DNA of 64,000 nucleotides, taken from positions 1,674,001 to 1,738,000 of the forward strand of contig JAVTLE010000003.1 in the NCBI GenBank assembly GCA_033439295.1, written 5' to 3'. The notes beneath the pieces were generated by a model. That model saw nothing but the letters and a program-made list of their open reading frames with translations, had not been told where the DNA came from and ran no database searches. The translations under genes were made by a program, and so were the position numbers. How positions within the stretch are numbered: the first letter of the stretch is position 1; the number at the start of each line of letters is the position of its first letter. Origin of the DNA: Deuterostichococcus epilithicus. Its lineage: Eukaryota > Chlorophyta > Trebouxiophyceae > Prasiolales > Stichococcaceae. Of this stretch, positions 23,087 to 33,964 are shown one piece after another.

Positions 23087-23724
23087 CTTTGAACCTGCTG
23101 GTCGGAGTGATCAAGGTGCTTAGAGATCTTTTGATGACAAAAAAGGCCAATCCTGCAGACTATCGGGCACTTCAATCTGCAACGATCCACGCGAGGCCTC
23201 GAGATCTTTCGCTGGTCCTGCCGCGCAATCGAAGGTAGACTTCTCGGGCACAGTCTAGCACGACAAACATTGGTGCGCTATATCATCTATGCAAGCAACC
23301 TGGAAGAACAGGGCATGCAGGATGCAGGTGTCGGAACATAAAGCCCAGCTGTCGTTGCGTCATTCAAAACTCAAGCGGTCGAGTATGCTGCATCACATTT
23401 GCGCCGTTGCAGATTGGTGCAGAACGCCCAGAATTGCTTCATATTGTCCCCATATTGTTCATCGCACCAGCAGTGGAGCGGTCCAGCGTCGGCAGGCAGG
23501 CACCGGCTCGCAGGTGCGGGACCAGCAATGGTTTACGGTTGCGCTTGGGCTTGCAAACTCAGTGGTGTAGCCACAGATGATACTATGAGTCTGTCATCCT
23601 CCTATCCGATGAAGCTTGTCGTCTGTAGTAGCAGTATCCTGAGCACTACTCACGTCCTTCTGCTCCGCTGCGTGCTGCTTCTTTGGCCTTCAGCATATTC
23701 CAGAACGGTGCTCGCGTTCTGCCG
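23087..23724. other. Intergenic, nothing recognised
   Basis: AT-richer than its surroundings, with only short overlapping open frames. It would hold the 3' flank of the zipper protein gene and the promoter of the small ORF. Confidence 0.4.
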
Positions 23725-26700
23725 TCACATGCACTCGGCGTCCGCCAGGCAGGCGAATTCTCCGGCGCTCGCCAGCGCAGCGAACAGCTCGGACGCTGAC
23801 TCGGGAGGTATGCTGCCAGCGGCCGCGAGCCCGCTTGCCCCGCTGAAGCGCAGCGAAGGCTGGCCAGCCTCTGCGGCTGGGCCACTGCCGTAGGCAGCGC
23901 TGCCGCAGCGCCGCACGGCAGGCTCACCGCAGCCGCTGGCAGCTGCACTTTGGCGCAGCGCAGCGGGCGTTGCTGCCTGCGCAGGCACCGCCGCTGGCAC
24001 AGGCGCCACCGATCCCTGCTGCTGTGCAGCCGCAGCGGACGCGCCCAGCGCATCGCCAGGCGGACGGGCGGCGGCGCCAGGCTCTACCAGCAGCACCATC
24101 TCAACAGCGGCATTGGCAGCCGCATCGGCGCTGCTGATCAGCGGCTGCGCAGGTGCCGTGCTGTGCGCAGGCGCAGCCACACAGCCATACGCCAGCTGGC
24201 ACCCGCCGCTGCCGCTGCCGGCATCGCAGTGTAGCGCACCGTCTGCCGTGCCGCTCATGCGGCCGTCGGCGCGGCCGTCGGTGACTGCAGAGCCTGCGCT
24301 CAGTCGCGCGCCGCCGGCGACCGAGGGTTGGCTGCCGCCGTTGGCGGCGCCAGGGCTGATGTCTGCTGCGCGCGATGCCCTGGCGCCGGCTGTGCTGGTT
24401 GCAGAAATCCAGCCGGCAGCCACGGTTGTCCCGCAAGCCTGCTCGAATGCGCCCGCTGGGCAGCCAATGACTGCAGATTTGGGCAGAACAGGGCACCGTC
24501 AGCGGCTGGGCAGTATATCGTCAGCAAACCCAGAGCGGCAGCTGTGCAGCCGCCGGCACTATATCGCCCGTTCGCGTGTGCCCAAATGCATGTATTCTTG
24601 GCAGGCATGCAATGGCGAATTGGCACAAAACAACAGGCGCAACCTCATTCTCATTGGGTTTTCTCAGAGTTGTGCCGACAGTCTCACCTGGCTGTGGGGC
24701 TGGGACCGAGGAGTCGTCCAGGGCCCCAAACGCCACGCCCCCTATTCCAGTAACTGCCAGCTGCACACAGATGTAATACAGGATCAAACCCAATTCCGTA
24801 GCAAATCGAAGGAGCCTCATTGACAGGCTGCCAACGCTTGAGAGGAAGGAGAAACAGGGTAATAGGTAGGCCTGATTTGCGGCCATGTGGGGTTATGGAT
24901 CTGATTACGATGCAACTTTCAGCCGAAGGTCTGGCAGAACGACTCTAGACAGGAAGCACCTGCTGCTTGGTGCAGCTGTGCATATTCGGCAGGGGCGGCG
25001 GCTGCGCCGGCACGACATGCGCCGCCGGCGCTGCGGGCAGCGCCGCCGGCGTCGCGCGCTGCGCCGCGTCTGGTGACTCCGGCACACCCGCCACTGGCGC
25101 CTGTTGGCCCTCTGCGGCCTGGCGGTTACTGCCTGCCACAGCCTGCGCTGCGCCAGTGTGCCCGCCGGAGGGGCTCGAGATGGCGGTCGGTGGCAGCACT
25201 GCTGCTCCGCCGCCGCCTGCCGCCCCAGTGCTGCCGCGCGCCGTCCGCTGGTCGGTGAAAACATTCCAGCCGGCGGCAGCCATCAGCGCAGGCGCCACAC
25301 AGGGCGACACCTCAGTTGGCACTGCCAGGAGTGACAGGCCCGGCTCTGGAGGCTCGGCCAAGGGGTTGGGCGTCGCTTGAGGCGCCGTGCCGCTGGCGTC
25401 GCAGTGGTCGAGCCACCGTGAGCTGGCGCTGCCGCCACTGCCGGCAGCGCCGCCGCTGTCTGTGTTCCGCTGGTAGTGCCCGCGAGGCGGCGCAGTGGCA
25501 ACCTGGTCGAGCCACGGCGGTGGAGGCGGCGATGCCGCCCACGACGGCTGTGTTTGCTGCGGGTGTTGCTGCAGGACCGGCGGCGGTGGCACCTGCGGCT
25601 GCAGCGTGACCTGCAGTGGCATCGCCTGCGTGCTGCCCGCGCGCCGATCCTTGACGGCCGCCCGGCGCGGCGACGGCTGCGGCGAGTGCTTTGCGTTCTT
25701 GTGCGACGGAGGCGGCGGCTGAGATACGCCGCCCTGCTTGGCCTTGACTGCGCGCAGCTCCGCATGCAGCAGCTGCGGCCGCGGCGGCTCCTCCGCGAGA
25801 CGCTGCGGCTGCCGCCGCCGCCGCTTGGCGGGCAGCTCTGCACTGGCGCCCTGCAGCTGCTCGGCAATGGCATCACGCTTTCGCGTCTGTGGGTCCAGCG
25901 TCGCGGCCGGCGTCGCACCCTGTGCTGGGTGACCCAATACCGCTGCGCCGGCTTGCTCGTACGCTGCACTGGCTGGTGGAGGGCTTGACGTCTGTGCGGC
26001 TGAAGGCTGGGCCGCTGCTGCCGCGCCTATTGACTCTGCGACTTTCCGCTTGGCGCTCGGCGGACATTGTCCCCTCCGCTTCTTCGACGGCTCTGCAGGC
26101 GCCACGGCTGTGGCCGCAGGCGCCTTTGCTCCCTGATCCTCAGCACCTGCAGCCATTGTTGCCTTTGGCAGCAGCTGCTGTCGCTGCTGTGGCGGCAACT
26201 GCTGCGGCAGCGGCGGCGGCACCTTGGGCGAGTCCTTTGAAGCCGCCAGCCTGTCCTCTCCGGCCATTGCAGCTGCCGCCGCCGACGCCGTTTGCTGGTC
26301 GGGTGCCGACACATCAGTGCCGCCTGACGGCCGGCTGTGCTGCCGGGAGGATGCCGCTGGGCCACCGGCCGCTGCCGGCTTCCCCGCCGATGCGACATCT
26401 GCCTCCTCCACTGCTGCCAGTGCGTTGCCCCCCAGCTGCTGCTTTGCTGGCAGCAGGGCCGAAGACAGCGCTGCCGGCGCCGCCTCCTGCATTGCCTCGG
26501 GCGGCTGCGCTATCGGTGCCGCCCGCTGCTCTGCTGGCGCTGACGAGCACTGCGGCTCTGACACCAGCGGCTGAGATAAGCACTCCCTCGGAGCAGGCTG
26601 GTGGGCTGAGCCGTCAGGTGCCGCCGACTGCTGCTGCGGCGGCTGCAGCTGCATCAAAGGCAGCGCTGCTGTGCTGCGGCACTCCTCAGCCGCAACGGGA

Positions 26701-27089
26701 GTAACAGCCTGCGCATCTGCTGTCACCGGCTCGGCATTCTCCTTGCCGTCATGGCCTGACTGGTCGCCGCAACTGTTGCTGCCAGCTCCATTTTGCGCAG
26801 CAGCCTCGAGGGAGGCTGCTGCTGCTGGCGCCACATCTGGCGAGACTGCTGCCGCTGCGGCGGCGGGTGCGGAGACGGTTGCGACGGCGCCGGCTCCGGC
26901 CACCGCGGCGGTCTTTTGTGCTGTACGCAGGTCTGGGGGCAGGGCCGGCGCACTGCCAGCCAGCTCCTGCTGCAGCTCCACGTTGCTCGCCGCGAGCTGC
27001 GCCACCCGCACGCGGAGCCGCGCATTCTCCGCCTCCAGCCTGCACACCCGACAGTCATGTTCATGCAGCCTCCAGGTTTGGCGAGACAT
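23725..27089 (-). CDS. Low-complexity nuclear-type protein with a short leucine zipper
   Basis: Main exon 27089-24960 (710 codons) begins MSRQTWRLHEHDCRVCRLEA. It contains leucines at seven-residue spacing (L-EAENAR-L-RVRVAQ-L-AASNVE-L), a four-turn zipper at about residues 18-45. The rest is Ala/Gln/Pro-rich and disordered, with several basic clusters that could be nuclear localisation signals (SKKRRGQCPPSAKRKVAE; AKRRRRQPQRL). The exon ends at a CAG/GTGCTT donor. A second coding-like exon follows (about 24450-23725, ending in a stop at 23725), with segments FEQACGTTVAAGWISAT and SASELFAALASAGEFACLAD. The exact acceptor is not settled: a phase-0 acceptor at CGAGCAG/GCT fits. The zipper has almost no upstream basic region, so it is not a classical bZIP. 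The PHD/GNAT gene upstream on the same strand may belong to the same transcript, but 0.85 kb without recognisable exons separates them. Confidence 0.55.
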
Positions 27090-27932
27090 CAGCCACAGTG
27101 GTGATAGAGAGTTCCGGCCAGCAAGATCCTCTGCATCAAACTCTCCATTCTCTGCCACCAGACTGTGGCCATACATTCTTTGAACACCTGCTGAATTGAC
27201 CAGACAACCGGCGCTTGCATGCATGTTCTTTTCAGCATGGCCCTCTGGCTGCTGTCGTCTGCTGCTGTGCGCATGGCGAGAGACAGCGCTTTGGGTCAGG
27301 CACAGGCGCCCCGCAGTCTCGCAGGGTGCCAAATCGCAGGAAGCAAGGCTCTCCCGCCAGGCTGTAACTCGCGGCCACTCCACCGACATGCTCGACAATG
27401 GTTTTGTGCATTGGTGTTAAGACCTTCATAACCAAGAGACGGGCTGCCTGAACAAGGTTTGCAAGGACGAGACGGTTGCTCCCACCTCTGCAGTGTTTCT
27501 TGGTGATCTGGCGCAGGCACTGCCGCTGCCTGGGGATGCCGCAGGAAGTTGGAGATAGCGCCTGTGAGTGAAGTAGGAGGTTGCTGAGATACAAATAGCT
27601 GAGCATGAGTGCAGCTTTAAACTGGAATGTGCAGCGTTGAGCCACGGCCACATCGTTATTGGAGAACAAAACCAGATTCAGTGCCGTCCAGTGGCATTTG
27701 TGACATGAGATGTCAGGTCTCTTTTGCACATGATACTCAAAGACGTCGCAACAGACATGCAGATGCTGCGGCACGACCATCATCAGTACCCATCTGGCAT
27801 AGATGGCTCCACGATATACTGAACGCCCCCAGCAAGCATGCTGCCGAGCTTGGTGATGCACCCAGCCTGATCAGATACCAGATCAGGTTTTGAAGCTCGG
27901 GCCTGTCGTAACACAGCCAGACGGGCATTTAC
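27090..27932. other. Gap between the PHD/GNAT and zipper genes
   Basis: No recognisable exon. A 209-codon minus-strand frame is open here but has low third-position GC and no family signature. A short Gly/Tyr segment with a stop near 27783 (LGSMLAGGVQYIVEPSMPDG) looks protein-like, but its phase does not fit the preceding exon. The end of the PHD/GNAT gene is probably in this stretch. Confidence 0.35.
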
Positions 27933-30900
27933 CTGCCAGGGCGTCGGCAATCTTGAAGTCCATCTGCATGCGTGCCACCGCCCGCTGCTCCTGCGAGAGC
28001 TCAGCACCTGCACCCGCAGGAGGGGATCAGCAGTTTGCAGCCGATCTTGAGCTGCGTCCCCATGTTGTGCTTTGCCGACGGCGGCTCTGGTGCACGGGCC
28101 TCGAGCATGTACAGCCAAGCAGATGCATATATGAAATGTGCTGTTCAGTTCTGCTAGTTGGATGCATGGCGTCGGGCAAGTCTCATGTGCCGTCCGGCAG
28201 GCTGACATGTGTCTAGCTGTCAGGCATAGGTGGTTGCAGTGGCCAGCGGGCCCCACCTGCGGCGCCGATCTCAACTGCGGCGCTGCCGGCGGCTGCTGGT
28301 GTCTTGCGCTTCCTGCCCCCGCCGACGTGGCCACGGCCTGCGCCGCCTGTGCAGCGCATCACGATCAGCTGTGACGAGTCAACCGACTACTATATCTGCA
28401 GTCAGAGCTCGCGGAAGGTGAACAGGTCAGAATCACACCAGTGGCAGTGCGGCAAATGGGATTTTGACCCGCAGCACGCATTAGAACCACCACCACCTCT
28501 CTGTTTCCAGCTGTGCTGAACTTTGCTGCGGTGGTGAAATCTGGCAGCAGGCGTAATCACAACGATGTACCTGGTGCGGGCGTCCCAAACAGCGGCTTCT
28601 TCAGCAGCCGGCAGGAGTTTTCCTCCGGCAGGACGACCCTGCAACAGCGATAAGCTGTGAAAGGCGGCGCAATGCATACTGATCAGTGAACATCAGACAA
28701 GCGAGTGATGGATGGCGCCATCGAGCCACGACGAAGACGCCGGAGAACCTCTGCAATTCATTCACTGCCAGTGGAATTGTTCTGCGGCATCATGCAGGGC
28801 GTTTGGAGCGCTTTCAAAAGCATCCTCATGACGCCAGGGCACGCCGGCTCAGATGCACCTGCTCAGACTACAGGACGTTGCCCATAGAAAGTGGACAAGA
28901 ACGAAAATCCGAAACAAGGCAAGTTCGGTTCAGGGTCTCGCACCTGTTCTCCAGGGCGCGTTTCTCGCTGACGGTGAGTGGCACGAAGCCGAAGGCGCGG
29001 CCCCACATCGGCAGCAGGTCGTGCATGGACGGCGTTGTCAGGTGGCGCACCCGCATGCCGCGCAGCATGCCCTCGACTGCCTGCAGCAGAGCGATGCGGG
29101 CAGCTTGCAATGAGCGATGAGATGCGACGAGCTTATCAGAGTGACAGTGACAGGACAGACATTCAGATCAAGGTTACCATTGCAGTTTTCCGTAACACAG
29201 TTGCGCGCCACTCGTGTAACCATGCATGCAAGGCATCATAGCTCAGCCAGGGAGACCTCACATTCATTAGGCGCCTAAAATTTCCCTCACGCCTGTAGCC
29301 TGCTTCCAGCGCGGCAATGCGTGTCAGCGACCGCTGACAGCATGCCGCATGCCGGCGGGTGTCAAGAAGACAGCTAGATTGTTCGCACCATGCATGGCAC
29401 AAAACAATAGTGAGCCAGCCCGCGCAGTGTGACATGGTCGCCATGCCACCGCCGGCAAACCGGGGGCGAATCAAGTCACCTTCCCTGGTGGCCACGAACG
29501 GGATTTCGGCATAGCTGGTGCCACAAACGCGCAGCGTCGCCGCGCTGACGATGGTGCTGCCCTTCCGCAGGACCACCACCCTGAAGTTGCCTGCGGACAA
29601 ACAGCAGATCTTCATACCGATATAAAGATCCAAGGATCGTTTCACACTCGGACCACAGAATGCTGCAAGACTGATGCTGCAATGCCACACTGCATGCATG
29701 CGGCCCTGACGCCCTACGCAGAGCGCTGCTGACTCACTCTTTCGGCGCACAAAATAGGGGGTTGTTGCACGAGCGCAAGTGCCACATCAATGCGCAGCCG
29801 CCATCACGCGAGTTTGCTCACTGAAGTCGTAGGATATCCCGGGCCCGTCATCGTCATCACAGCTCTCAAACCCTGTGCAGAGCATCTCTGCTAGCTCCTG
29901 CCCATTGTCCATCACCATAGGCTCTGCAACGCAGATTTCCATCAGCTGAGAAGCGCAGCGGAGCGCCGCCTCGGCTCAGTATGTGATCTTGTCATACAGG
30001 CTGATCGTTGAATGCCGGCCTGAATGGCTCTGCGAGTGTTCCATCGACTGCACGATGAACTTGGTCCCAGTGGCTGCTCATTACCGCTGTGCATGTTTCA
30101 GAGGACGTGTCGAGTACATCAGCAGCAGCAGCATCATATCGGATGGTCGTCAACCGTTTTCTGAATGTTCATTGACAAACTATGCAGGGCAAACTTCTCG
30201 TGCAAGCTTGGCATGGCATTTGAGTTGAGGAAGGCGCACGGAAGCAGCTTTTGAAGAGCCGCAGAGCTGCCTCCGCCGTGCTTCGACTACCTGCACAAGA
30301 GAGAGGTACACCAAATCCTGAGTCTTGTCAGTTGATGGGTTGCGGCCTCAGAGCATGAACAAACCCAGTGCACTTGCACCCTCAGTCCACCATGCACTAC
30401 GGCTATAGCCGGCAACAGGTGCAGAAAGCCAGCCTGCGCAGTCTGGTCATCCGAAATTACTGTTCATCCTGGCTGCGCAATCCCACACGTGAGCAGCATA
30501 TTTGCGGTGCCACGAAACGCAAGCCACAGGACATGTCTGACAGAAGGGTCGTTAGCACCTTTGCAGACGCGCGAGTACCGCACCACCTCCACCAAGAAGC
30601 CGCCCTCCAGCGCCTGCCGCTGGTTGGTCACCCTGTCCAGCTCTGTGTATACCGCCTTGCAGCCCTGCGCCGCCAGCAGAAACTCTGGTTGCCTACGTGT
30701 TGAGCCTTGAGCGACCCTGCCGGCTGGTTTGGAGCACACGGATTGTTTTGCAGCCGCTCAGGTTGTTTGTCGCGCTGGTCTGCCCTGCCAGCACCATGCT
30801 TGCACGGCAGTGCGGCAGCCGTGTGTGGGAATCTCCTCAATTTGCCACATCAGCTGGATTCCGTTAATTATCAGTGAGCAGCAGTTCGTTCGTCTTCCGC

Positions 30901-31355
30901 TGCCTGGTCGCCATGCGGTCTTTGCAGTGCATGCATGTTGACAGCCTTCCGTCAGAACTGCCAAGCTGGCCACCATGCAGCGTCGTGAGATGGACCAAAG
31001 ACCCTTGTCCGGCGGCAGCTGTGCGCAACTTGCTTTGGCAGCGCAGGCCTGTGCAAGCCTGTGCAGCCATTCCCACAACACAGCATGGAGAGCGCTCCCG
31101 TCGCCTCACGCCAGCAGAGCGCACCTCGGAGCAGAACCAGTGGGTGCCATTTAGGCTTTCCTCGGTCAGCGTGCTCCCAGTGGCCGCCTCCTCGCACTCC
31201 ACATGCATGTTGGCGGCCTGGCAACAGCTGCACTCCAGCAGCGTCCGGGGTCCAAACCCCGGGCCACAGTCGGTCTTGCCGCACGCCTTGCAAGCATCGC
31301 TAACAGGCGATGCCCAGTCGTCGTCTGGTACTGCTGCTGGCAGTGCGGCTGCCAT
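27933..31355 (-). CDS. PHD-finger GNAT-type acetyltransferase (IDM1-like), at least 9 exons
   Basis: Plant relatives pair a PHD finger with a GNAT fold and acetylate histones at chosen chromatin sites. Exons (minus): 31355-31125, 30664-30559, 29923-29822, 29590-29480, 29299-29262, 29080-28944, 28638-28571, 28346-28257, 28007-27933; all phases agree. The ATG at 31355 gives MAAALPAAVPDDDWASP. PHD finger: CKACGKTDCGPGF, LLECSCCQAANMHVEC and WFCSE/GCKAVYTEL, with the C-x3-C step completed across the exon 1/2 junction. GNAT core: FRVVVLRKGSTIVSAATLRV, YAEIPFVATREG, YRREGNFRRLM (acetyl-CoA loop), then MRVRHLTTPSMHDLLPMWGR and AFGFVPL. Later exons are short and basic (GGGRKRKTPAAAG) or helical (ELSQEQRAVARMQMDFKIAD). 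The 3' end is unresolved beyond a GTAAAT donor at 27932. Length to that point is about 319 aa. The long N-terminal region typical of land-plant homologues was not found. Confidence 0.8.
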
Positions 31356-32072
31356 CGCGACAGGCGGTTTGTGCCGCGCACGCTGGTCTGCCGGAAAGCT
31401 GCACTGCCCGAGATGTGGTCAAGGCAGCTTGTGTTAGCGTGGCGTGTCCTGCAAACCGTCAAACTCAAGCCCAAAGGTGCAATGTACATCAGCACGGACC
31501 GGCCGGGTGATTTGCCGGCTAGCAGCCGTCCCTGTCACGACTAGGCGTGCCTCCGTCACCTGGTGGGCTGCAGCTGCTTGTGTTTGCGATGCGTTTGCAC
31601 AAATTGTTCACATCAACGCTGCGCGAGATGTCGCAAGTCCGCGCAGCGTGCCCGCTCGTGTAGGCCGAAACAACTTTATGGTGAAGGTGAGCAGGGTCCG
31701 AACTTTCAAATCCAATTGCTAGCAGCTGCGGATTCTTTGGCGGTGGACTCGAATTCGTCTCCTGATTCAAGTTCAGCTGCAGGTTTGAATGGCCTGAGAA
31801 TCTTTACGTGCAAGACTTGAAGCGCTGGCAAGCGGTCCTGACACAATCCTTCCGCAACGCAAGACCTTTAAGCACGTGTCACAAGGGTTACCGCCCGACA
31901 AGCGACGTGCCCTTGGGCGAGGGCTCGGGCTCTGTACAAGAAATTCATATATATATCCTATCAAATTTTGGCATCGCTCGCGCACCGTTCTGCTCAGGGT
32001 ATGCTCCAGGCCCAAGCTGCCAATCGTTTGCGGCATCGCGCTTGTCTGGCAGCCCCAGCAACATGAGCCGCC
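31356..32072. other. Intergenic between the PHD/GNAT and TRAPPC2 genes
   Basis: Contains the 3' flank of TRAPPC2 and the presumed promoter and 5' untranslated region of the PHD/GNAT gene (both minus strand). No exon is supported. An additional upstream exon of the PHD/GNAT gene could be hidden here. Confidence 0.4.
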
Positions 32073-33347
32073 TCAGCGGAAGTAGGCCTTGCTGGCGGCA
32101 CGGACCTTCTGCTGGAAATTGACCGACTTAATGCTCGTCGTCGGCGTGAAGAATGGATTCATGATCACCTGTGTGTATGCCAGGAGCACGAGTAATATCA
32201 AGACGACAAGCAGGTCTCATAGAGTGTCCCTGTATTGACAGTGAGCCTGCCAATGTCTGGGTGTGGATTTCTATACATGCAAAACACCCACCCGCAGGTA
32301 AGCATCATACACATCCTTGAAGAAGCTCTTGATGGCCTCCTCGCCGCGACCGTCGTGCAGGAGCAGAAATTTGACATGCGCCGCGGTCACATACGCCGAC
32401 ACCTACACCGCCAGCGCAATTTCTTGTACCGCAGCTTTGGGGACTTTGTTTGGCAGCTGATAGAATTTGCCGACACAGGCAGTTGTGCGTCATCTGCTGT
32501 AGCTGCGGCGGCAACTGCCACCTACACGCCCTTCGGTCAGAGGACTGTCGCTAAAAGCAAACCGCGGTTGTTGCGTTGCACCTTCCCAACCTTCATGTTC
32601 CCAGCAGCTGCGGGTATCTATCAGATGGTCAGAGCGCAGGTGCTTGGCAGACGGGGCATCTGATCTCCTCGACTGCCGATGCAACATTCTGACAGTGGTC
32701 ATTGAAGCTACGTCCCAGGGACTCGAGCCCACCTGCAGGTTGTTGAAGCGGTCGACAACGCCCAGGTGCATGGCGGATGTGCCCCACAGCTGCTCCTCCA
32801 CGGCATCCAGCGCGGCGTGCAGCACGAACTGGTGCAGGTACTGCGCCCGCTCCTGCGTCCAGGAAAAGGGCGTCATCAGACGGCAGCTCGCATCTGCAAG
32901 GCAAGCCTCCCGGCCAACTGCCTCCGGGACAGGCAACCGCAGCTACCAGGTGGCGCCACGCAGATCGCGTGCAGAGCAAAGCTGCAGCTTCGTTCAGAGT
33001 GCAGACGTCCAGCGTTGAGATGCAGAGTGCTCGAAAGGAGCGTGCAGGGTTGTTCACATGTGCCGTAGGAGCAGCGTCTGTGCAGCGTCGGGCATGCGGG
33101 CAAGCGTCAGGGCGACTGCGCGGCGCACGGCAGGCACTCACATCTCGCACGGCCGAATCTGACGCTTTGCTGCTCAGATCTGCCTCGAATATGGGATGGT
33201 CCTCATGCCTGCGCGTCAGAAGTTATGAATACTCACAAGCGATGCCGCATGTGCACCTTCGATGATGCCTCTGTGCCCATGTACAGTGAAGTTGTGACCC
33301 CTTTGAGCTCACCCCACGATCACGAGGCTGAGGACTGGCATCGCCAT
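32073..33347 (-). CDS. TRAPPC2: TRAPP complex subunit 2 (sedlin), 5 exons
   Basis: Core longin-fold subunit of the TRAPP tethering complex, acting in ER-to-Golgi vesicle traffic. Exons (minus): 33347-33313, 33208-33142, 32852-32733, 32402-32292, 32168-32073. The model closes at 142 aa, the usual family size. The order matches sedlin: MAMPVLSLVIVG, then HPIFEADLSSKAS, then YLHQFVLHAALDAVEEQLWG, TSAMHLGVVDRFNNLQ, then VTAAHVKFLLLHDGRGEEAI and KSFFKDVYDAYL, and finally NPFFTPTTSIKS and the C-terminus KAYFR. The ATG at 33347 is followed by a second in-frame ATG two codons later. The gene is head to head with the PPR-SMR gene (starts 618 bp apart), so the two may share a promoter region. Confidence 0.95.
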
Positions 33348-33964
33348 GTGCGCTGTGCGGGCAGTGTGGGATGTGCATCAAGACTGCATCCTCAGCGGAG
33401 CCCACCGTCACTGTTTCCGAGCAAATCCGATCCTCGGGTCAGAAGGATCTGTGCTCAGCTGTCTCATGCAGGTGGCCGTATGACTAGCGGATTATGGACA
33501 CGGCTCGCAAGTTGTGACAAACTGGGCAGAAACCGCTATGAAGAGCTGTGAAGAGCCAGAGTATTGGCCGCGAATCCGAGGCACAACACCAGCTTCACAA
33601 GGATCATACGCAATTTGCAAGCCTGCAGCCAAAAGCGAAACACAAACTACACGAACTGCTCCCTCGCTGTGTTGGAGGAGCTGCTTCGACCCCTTTGCGA
33701 ATACGTGTATTGTCTGTGCCAATTCGCCTCTGCGGCCAAACCTGCACACGCATCGGCGATGCTGCACCTGCAACGCCGGCTGTCCAGCCGTCTGTGCTGC
33801 CTGTCGCAAGCCTGGCGCGCATCATCGCCCGTAGGTCAAGCCGATGGGACACCCTGGCACAGGTGATGGTGCAGTCGGGACTTGAACGGTATGATGGTTC
33901 AATAATATAATCGAAAGCATGAACCACTCAATCCGAACAACGCTTCCTTGTAGGTCTGCTGCCC
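33348..33964. promoter_or_regulatory. Shared upstream region between TRAPPC2 (-) and PPR-SMR (+)
   Basis: About 620 bp separates the two divergent start codons. No exon with family similarity was seen. The region must contain both promoters; I could not pick out a defined TATA box or other element. Confidence 0.45.

Noticed and set aside
27232-27861. 209-codon minus-strand frame between the PHD/GNAT and zipper genes
   Set aside because: Low third-position GC, many Cys/His/Trp residues and no family signature; consistent with noncoding sequence.
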